6,008 nt of DNA from an uncultured Prevotella sp. (GTDB taxonomy: Bacteria > Bacteroidota > Bacteroidia > Bacteroidales > Bacteroidaceae): NCBI GenBank assembly GCA_946055365.1, contig CAMGFM010000088.1, forward strand, positions 1 through 6,008. The letters are read 5' to 3'. Under the pieces are notes generated by a model. It was given only the letters and a program-made list of their open reading frames with translations. It made no database searches and was not told where the DNA came from. Each line of letters opens with the position of its first letter. Position 1 is the first letter of the stretch. The position numbers and the translations under genes are program-made. This document shows positions 1 through 3,333 of this stretch, in pieces.

Positions 1-62
1 TCCTTCAAGGTGTTCATGAATGCCTCAAAGTAACCGCCGTATGTCAATATCCGCCATTTCAT
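1..62 (-). CDS. N-terminal fragment of a small protein, possibly a RelE/ParE (HigB-like) toxin; runs off the left edge
   Basis: Only the first 20 codons are in the window, beginning MKWRILTYGGYFEAFMNT and continuing past base 1. The ATG at 62-60 is chosen because a near-perfect Bacteroidetes promoter ends four bases before it and the frame stays open to the edge. The opening (basic start, a beta-strand-like RILTY, then a YFEAF helix leading to a short Leu/Lys stretch) resembles how small RelE/ParE or Gp49/HigB-like toxins of Bacteroidales begin. Those toxins are mRNA-cleaving ribosome-dependent RNases or gyrase poisons and often sit just before an XRE-type antitoxin gene. Neither catalytic residues nor an antitoxin can be seen, so the family call is a weak inference from the N-terminus; that a gene starts here is better supported. 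It is the last of the four minus-strand genes and has its own promoter. Confidence 0.5.
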   Translation of the reverse strand, partial: MKWRILTYGGYFEAFMNTLK

Positions 63-66
63 AATG

Positions 67-98
67 CAAAGATAGCAAAAGTTGCCTAATCATACAAC
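67..98 (-). promoter_or_regulatory. Bacteroidetes-type promoter of the partial toxin-like gene
   Basis: On the minus strand GTTG (98-95) is followed by 20 bases and then TATCTTTG (74-67), matching the Bacteroidetes sigma-A consensus TTTG-N19-21-TAnnTTTG. Only CATT separates the -7 element from the ATG at 62. Initiation normally falls a few bases after this element, so the transcript should be leaderless or nearly so. Confidence 0.75.
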
Positions 99-133
99 CA
101 TTACATGGATTTTTGTAGATAATTATCAAATTG

Positions 134-209
134 TTAGTGTCACTTGCACACTAAAAAGCGGCATTGTAACATCGCATGGTGTCATCCTGCAACAATACAG
201 TGCCGCCTG
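134..209. repeat. Decayed array of four 13-bp odd palindromes, 21-bp phasing
   Basis: Four windows related to AAAGTG-S-CACTTT have centres at 140, 161, 182 and 203, exactly 21 bp apart: TTAGTGTCACTTG, AAAGCGGCATTGT, ATGGTGTCATCCT and ACAGTGCCGCCTG. Three match the consensus at about 10 of 13 positions (counting the G at position 9 of the last, which also occurs in the array near 2031) and the third at about 7. Individually they would not be convincing; the constant spacing, equal to that of the clear arrays at 1997-2083 and 5914-6008, is the main support. The set lies between the nuclease-family gene's stop and the promoter of the toxin-like gene, about 36 bp upstream of its -33 element. It includes a 7-bp dyad, TTAGTGT (134-140) with ACACTAA (148-154). 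Confidence 0.4.
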
Positions 210-244
210 TCATGTGTTTTCTTTCATTTTCAGAAGAGCGGAAA

Positions 245-1804
245 TCACCCTATCACCCAGTCAGAGATGGTGCGTCTCACGGGGTCAAAGCTGATGCCCA
301 CCTTCACAATGGGCAGACCACAGAGGGCAAAGCGCGAGGCATAGTCCTTGAGGTCAATCTGGCGAGCCGCCGACACGGCGTTACTGCCCAGCTTCAGTTC
401 AAAGAGATAAAGCGATCTGGACGTGCGCATCACCATGTCCACGCGTCCCGTCGGGGTGTGTACCTCCACGTCCACATATCTCCCCATGAGCGATAATATG
501 ATGTAAAGCATCTGCTGATAGTGACCCTCCGAAGTGGCATTGTCGCAATAAGGCACAGTGAGCAGGTAAGCCTGAAGCAGACGGAGCATACCGTCAAGAT
601 CGTCATTGTGCAACATACGATACATTTTGGCTATGGTGGTCATGCCGCTTTCCCAACATGCCGCAACATAACTGGGCAGCAAACTCTCCATAAGTCCAAT
701 GCGTATCTCGCCATTGGGTATGTCAAGAGTGTAAAGCCGCGACATAGGGTCATAGTCCTTTATTGTGACATAGCCACTCTGATAAAGCAGAGGTGTCAGA
801 GATGACATTTTCTCTGTCGGAGCGTCAAATGAAGAGGCAAGGGCCTCCATGCAGCTGATGTCAGAGGGCAGCACATGAAATTTTCGCAGCATCTCAATGA
901 GATAGGTGGGCGTGCCAGAAGAAAACCAGTAGCTGTCAAGCATCCTATCCTGAAAGGCGTTGAGCAGGCTGAACGGGTTGAAGATGTCGGGAGAGGGCCA
1001 TGTGAAATGATAACCGTCATACTGGCTCTTCAGCGAGCGCACAGCCTCATCGTGTGTCTGGCCGCGGCTGTCGGCAAAGTCGGCAATATAGTCGTCCATC
1101 TGCGTCAGCATCTCCTCCTCACTGATGCCGCACACCGCTGCATAGTCATTAAGCATGGAGATATTCTTCAGGTTGTTAAGCTCACTGAATATGCTGAGCT
1201 GCGAGAACTTAGTTATGCCCGTGAGAAAGACAAACTTCAGGTATGGGTCAGAGGCTTTCAGAGGCGAATAGAAGTTGCGCATCACATTGCGGAGTACGGG
1301 CAGGGATGTCTCTTCGTGTACCACATCGAGCAGCGGAGCGTCATATTCGTCTATAAGCACCACCACCTTTCTGCCCGTCTGCATGTATGCCGCACGTATC
1401 AACGCCGTGAAGCGGTCGTTGCAGTCGGTTGCAGGGGAGGTAATGCCATACTGTTCCTCATATTCTGCAAGACGGTTGCCGAGATAGCGTTCCAGACGAT
1501 CCTTGTCCATGTGCTTGCCTGAAGCCATGCTTATTCTCAGCACGGGATAAGCCGTCCATTCCTTCTCCACGCTGTCGATGTAGAGACCCTTGAACAGCTC
1601 TCTGCGTCCCTCAAAGTAGGCCTTGAGAGTAGAGATAAGCAGCGACTTGCCGAAACGACGCGGACGATTCAGGAAAACATGGCTGCTGAGATGTGTCATC
1701 TTCCATATATACTCGGTCTTGTCGACATAGAGACAGTCGTCCTCTATTATCTTTTCAAATGTCTGTATGCCTACGGGCAGTCTTTTCAACGATTTCTTTT
1801 CCAT
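245..1804 (-). CDS. AAA-ATPase-like / PD-(D/E)XK nuclease superfamily protein
   Basis: This 519-residue protein has the two-part architecture of a family expanded in Bacteroidetes: an N-terminal AAA-ATPase-like domain (PF09820 type) and a C-terminal PD-(D/E)XK nuclease-like domain (PF08011/DUF1703 type). The start fits the family, since the typical opening LPVGIQTFEKIIEDDCLYVDKT follows within ten residues of Met1. A Walker A-like RPRRFGKS lies at 47-54 and a Walker B strand VVVLIDEYD at 147-155. Near the C-terminus GRVD (Asp456), FELK (Glu469 and Lys471) and the downstream Gln482 form a complete D...ExK...Q nuclease core, so neither half looks inactivated. Its biological role is unsettled; proposals for the family range from selfish or mobile gene families to defence. 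No partner gene is visible. It has its own promoter and a leader of about 60 nt. It looks intact, with no frameshift. Confidence 0.9.
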   Translation of the reverse strand: MEKKSLKRLPVGIQTFEKIIEDDCLYVDKTEYIWKMTHLSSHVFLNRPRRFGKSLLISTLKAYFEGRRELFKGLYIDSVEKEWTAYPVLRISMASGKHMDKDRLERYLGNRLAEYEEQYGITSPATDCNDRFTALIRAAYMQTGRKVVVLIDEYDAPLLDVVHEETSLPVLRNVMRNFYSPLKASDPYLKFVFLTGITKFSQLSIFSELNNLKNISMLNDYAAVCGISEEEMLTQMDDYIADFADSRGQTHDEAVRSLKSQYDGYHFTWPSPDIFNPFSLLNAFQDRMLDSYWFSSGTPTYLIEMLRKFHVLPSDISCMEALASSFDAPTEKMSSLTPLLYQSGYVTIKDYDPMSRLYTLDIPNGEIRIGLMESLLPSYVAACWESGMTTIAKMYRMLHNDDLDGMLRLLQAYLLTVPYCDNATSEGHYQQMLYIILSLMGRYVDVEVHTPTGRVDMVMRTSRSLYLFELKLGSNAVSAARQIDLKDYASRFALCGLPIVKVGISFDPVRRTISDWVIG

Positions 1805-1871
1805 AAACGACGGTATCTATCGGGTGTTTTTGTCATATTTATAATAAGGTATGCGCCACGTGCATCTGTCA

Positions 1872-1903
1872 CAAAGTTAAGTATTTTATTGCAGACACAC
1901 AAA
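1872..1903 (-). promoter_or_regulatory. Bacteroidetes-type promoter of the AAA-ATPase/nuclease gene
   Basis: On the minus strand TTTG (1903-1900), a 20-base gap and TAACTTTG (1879-1872) match the Bacteroidetes sigma-A consensus at every defined position. Initiation would be expected near 1866, giving a leader of about 60 nt before the ATG at 1804. The leader shows no Shine-Dalgarno sequence; just before the ATG it reads GATACCGTCGTTT. Confidence 0.8.
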
Positions 1904-1996
1904 TTATCAGTGATGTACATGCCTTTGACAATGTGGCGTGCTGCGTGATATTATGTTTTTTTAAAAGGTGACACACAAGAGAGTGCTGCCATTGAC

Positions 1997-2083
1997 ATGC
2001 AAAAGTGCCACTTAACCAACGTAAAGTGCCGCTTTTGTATTGCGAAAGAGCCACTTTGCCAATGTAAAGTGCCACTTTTGCAT
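1997..2083. repeat. Array of four phased 13-bp odd palindromes (AAAGTG-S-CACTTT)
   Basis: Four cores lie at 2002-2014, 2023-2035, 2045-2057 and 2066-2078, with centres at 2008, 2029, 2051 and 2072 (spacing 21, 22, 21). The last is a perfect odd palindrome, AAAGTGCCACTTT, and the others differ from it at one position each. The 8-9-bp spacers are themselves related (accaacgt, tgtattgcg, gccaatgt), giving the array a direction. The outer edges form a perfect 11-bp inverted repeat, ATGCAAAAGTG (1997-2007) with CACTTTTGCAT (2073-2083). It lies between the end of araC and the nuclease gene's promoter, about 95 bp upstream of the -33 element. A spacing of two helical turns puts all cores on one face of the DNA, as expected of a cooperative protein-binding array. 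A REP-like repeat family is the alternative. Confidence 0.85.
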
Positions 2084-2102
2084 CACATATCGCCGCCTTG
2101 CC

Positions 2103-2137
2103 GACACAAGAAAGCATCTCTGACACAAGAAAGTGTC
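2103..2137. repeat. 12-bp direct repeat GACACAAGAAAG (two copies) with a small dyad
   Basis: GACACAAGAAAG occurs at 2103-2114 and 2122-2133, 19 bp apart. The second copy continues into GTGTC, making a 5-bp dyad GACAC-aagaaa-GTGTC at 2122-2137. It lies 53 bp beyond the araC stop on the transcribed side, but there is no T-tract after the dyad on the minus strand, so it is not a convincing intrinsic terminator. The stretch from 2084 to 2142 may also be a decayed continuation of the palindrome array: weak matches centre near 2093, 2115 and 2136, in phase with it. Confidence 0.55.
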
Positions 2138-2189
2138 TCCTCCGTTCTGCCACGACGGTCTCTCTGGGCTGCGGACGTTGCCGTGGCTC

Positions 2190-3020
2190 TCAGCAGGAGG
2201 CGAGAAAAGAACGGTAGGCGTGCAGCACGCCATGCCGTCCCGTCTCCTTGAGAAACCTCAGATAGTCTGTGGGCGACATGCCTGCGATGTCGTGAAACTC
2301 ATGATTGAAGTGGCTGTGGTCGGCATAGCCATAGCGGCGCAGCAATGGCTCCATACTGTCGTGGCGGTGTTCCGTAAGCGCGCCAACGGCAAGATGAAGA
2401 CGCTGTATGCGCTGCATCTGTTTGGGGCTTACGCCTATGTTCTCGACAAAGACACGCCTGAACTGCCTCTCGCCCATACATGCCACGTCGGCAAGCTCAC
2501 TGACGGGCATGTCGGGATGCCGCGACATGACGTGAAAGGCATGTGAGAGCCGCCCGAGACAATAAGGCGCACGTGACGGGGCGAGCCTCTGAAGCAGAAA
2601 ACGCTCTATCATGGCTATGCAGTCTGCCGTGGTGGCAGAATCAAGCACTCTCTCCTGCAACTCTCTCAGCCCCCTATCACACAAAGAGTCGAGCAGAGCG
2701 GGACCACTCGCAAACTCCCTGCACGGTATGCCCATAATGACCTGCGAGGCATAGGGATAGAACGACACCGAGATCATCTCTATGTCTTCGGCAGTGCTGA
2801 TAAATTTTGCCTTGTCGTAGATGCCGATGACCGAAGCCCTCATCAGGGGTTGTGCCACGCCATCCACGTCAAACGGTCTCTTTCTGTGAAACTGCCAGCG
2901 CAGGCTTCCCGAGGGCATGATGACCTGAGACAGGCCAGCGGAGTCTGTCTGCAATATCCAATAGTGACGCACATACGGGCGCAACGCCTCGCACGGCATT
3001 ATCGTCTCTGTCCTTATCAT
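2190..3020 (-). CDS. AraC-family transcriptional regulator with DUF6597-type N-terminal domain
   Basis: The 276-residue product begins MIRTETIMPCEALRPYVRHYW, typical of Bacteroidetes AraC regulators with a DUF6597-like sensing domain (about residues 5-110). The C-terminal DNA-binding domain has two helix-turn-helix units: one around 171-205 (MPVSELADVACMGERQFRRVF...GVSPK) and one around 222-256, ending in the AraC signature GYADHSHFNHEF...GMSPTDYLRF. About 17 residues follow (KETGRHGV...). The frame is open for 47 codons upstream, to an ATG at 3161, but that stretch is translated tandem repeat with no family similarity; the ATG at 3020 gives the normal start and length. It follows the GH2 gene on the same strand after 313 bp, so it could regulate that gene, but ligand and targets are unknown. 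No consensus promoter is evident upstream; read-through from GH2 or a divergent promoter in the AT-rich segment are both possible. Confidence 0.9.
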   Translation of the reverse strand: MIRTETIMPCEALRPYVRHYWILQTDSAGLSQVIMPSGSLRWQFHRKRPFDVDGVAQPLMRASVIGIYDKAKFISTAEDIEMISVSFYPYASQVIMGIPCREFASGPALLDSLCDRGLRELQERVLDSATTADCIAMIERFLLQRLAPSRAPYCLGRLSHAFHVMSRHPDMPVSELADVACMGERQFRRVFVENIGVSPKQMQRIQRLHLAVGALTEHRHDSMEPLLRRYGYADHSHFNHEFHDIAGMSPTDYLRFLKETGRHGVLHAYRSFLASC

Positions 3021-3027
3021 CTGCTCT

Positions 3028-3154
3028 TTGTGGGGTCTGTGATAATCGTAACACGCAGGCGCGTAATCCATAATGCAGAGCCTGCCATCCTTGTGGGGGG
3101 CGTGATAACATATAACACGCAGGCACGTAATCCATAACATAGAGTCTGCCGTCC
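3028..3154. repeat. Tandem 63/64-bp repeat immediately upstream of araC
   Basis: Copy A (3028-3090, 63 bp) and copy B (3091-3154, 64 bp) are head to tail and about 80% identical (51 of 64 aligned columns, one gap). A partial third copy, TTGACAATGGCGTG, starts at 3155. Each copy holds an imperfect inverted repeat: GTGATAATCGTAACAC (3039-3054) in A and GTGATAACATATAACAC (3102-3118) in B. The one-base indel falls in its centre and leaves the arms unchanged. Each copy also has a second 6-bp inverted pair: GCAGGC (3055-3060) with GCCTGC (3080-3085) in A, and GCAGGC with GTCTGC in B, where a G-U pair would keep the stem in plus-strand RNA. The block ends 8 bp from the araC start, so it overlaps the araC leader or promoter and may hold operators. 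Confidence 0.85.
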
Positions 3155-3163
3155 TTGACAATG

Positions 3164-3215
3164 GCGTGCCTTTGTCTCAAGCGTCACATGCGTGACGGCA
3201 AGGCTCATGGCACGC
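3164..3215. other. Nested dyad: two concentric inverted repeats between GH2 and araC
   Basis: An outer 7-bp pair, GCGTGCC (3164-3170) and GGCACGC (3209-3215), encloses an inner 6-bp pair, CGTCAC (3182-3187) and GTGACG (3192-3197), around ATGC. Both share the centre 3189.5, with 11 bases between the stems on each side. An alternative pairing is GCCTT (3168-3172) with AAGGC (3200-3204). It could be a structured 3' end of the GH2 transcript or a protein-binding site. No T-tract follows on either strand, so it is not a canonical intrinsic terminator. Confidence 0.5.
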
Positions 3216-3217
3216 TT

Positions 3218-3230
3218 TGCACATTGTGCA
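3218..3230. other. Perfect 13-bp odd palindrome TGCACA-T-TGTGCA
   Basis: TGCACATTGTGCA reads the same on both strands apart from the central base. It lies two bases from the nested dyad at 3164-3215, in the GH2-araC gap. It has the same 6+1+6 geometry as the AAAGTG-S-CACTTT cores but a different sequence. It may be an operator half of this gap; function unknown. Confidence 0.45.
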
Positions 3231-3238
3231 TTATACCC

Positions 3239-3312
3239 TGTTATATAATACACGCCGCAACATCTACATTGTTACATACACCTTATTATATTATACATTA
3301 TTATATTAATAT
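3239..3312. repeat. AT-rich segment with a 15-bp tandem duplication
   Basis: This stretch is much richer in A and T than the genes on either side. Within it TTATTATATTA occurs at 3283-3293 and again at 3298-3308, two abutting 15-bp units (3283-3297 and 3298-3312), and a related TTATATAATA lies at 3241-3250. It starts 22 bp after the GH2 stop and ends the repeat-rich gap before araC. It could be an upstream promoter element for araC or a transcript 3' end; no consensus promoter or hairpin-plus-T-tract was found in it. Confidence 0.6.
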
Positions 3313-3333
3313 CCCCACAAACCGTCCGTCATC

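Noticed and set aside
134..154. Intrinsic terminator for the nuclease-family gene (TTAGTGT...ACACTAA dyad)
   Set aside because: On the minus strand the T-run lies before the stem, not after it, and the stem is A/T-rich.
875..1522. 215-residue open frame on the plus strand
   Set aside because: It is antisense to the intact nuclease-family gene, lacks recognisable domains, and has no plus-strand promoter.
1997..2083. CRISPR array
   Set aside because: Units are 13 bp with 8-9-bp spacers that resemble each other; real CRISPR repeats and spacers are much longer and spacers are unique. No cas genes are present.
2138..2189. Terminator after araC formed by GCCACG and CGTGGC (minus strand)
   Set aside because: The 6-bp arms enclose a loop of more than 20 bases and no T-tract follows.
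1869..2251. Open frames on both strands across the palindrome array (for example minus-strand frames with repeated KVAL/KWHF-like words)
   Set aside because: The repeated residues are only the 21-22-bp unit read through in translation; the unit is not a constant multiple of three and no family is recognisable.
3021..3161. A 47-codon N-terminal extension of the AraC protein starting at an ATG at 3161
   Set aside because: The extension is translated tandem repeat with no resemblance to the family, and the ATG at 3020 gives the usual opening and length.
3165..3174. Plus-strand promoter TGCCTTTG resembling TAnnTTTG
   Set aside because: It lacks the TA start and any matching -33 element, and no plus-strand gene follows.
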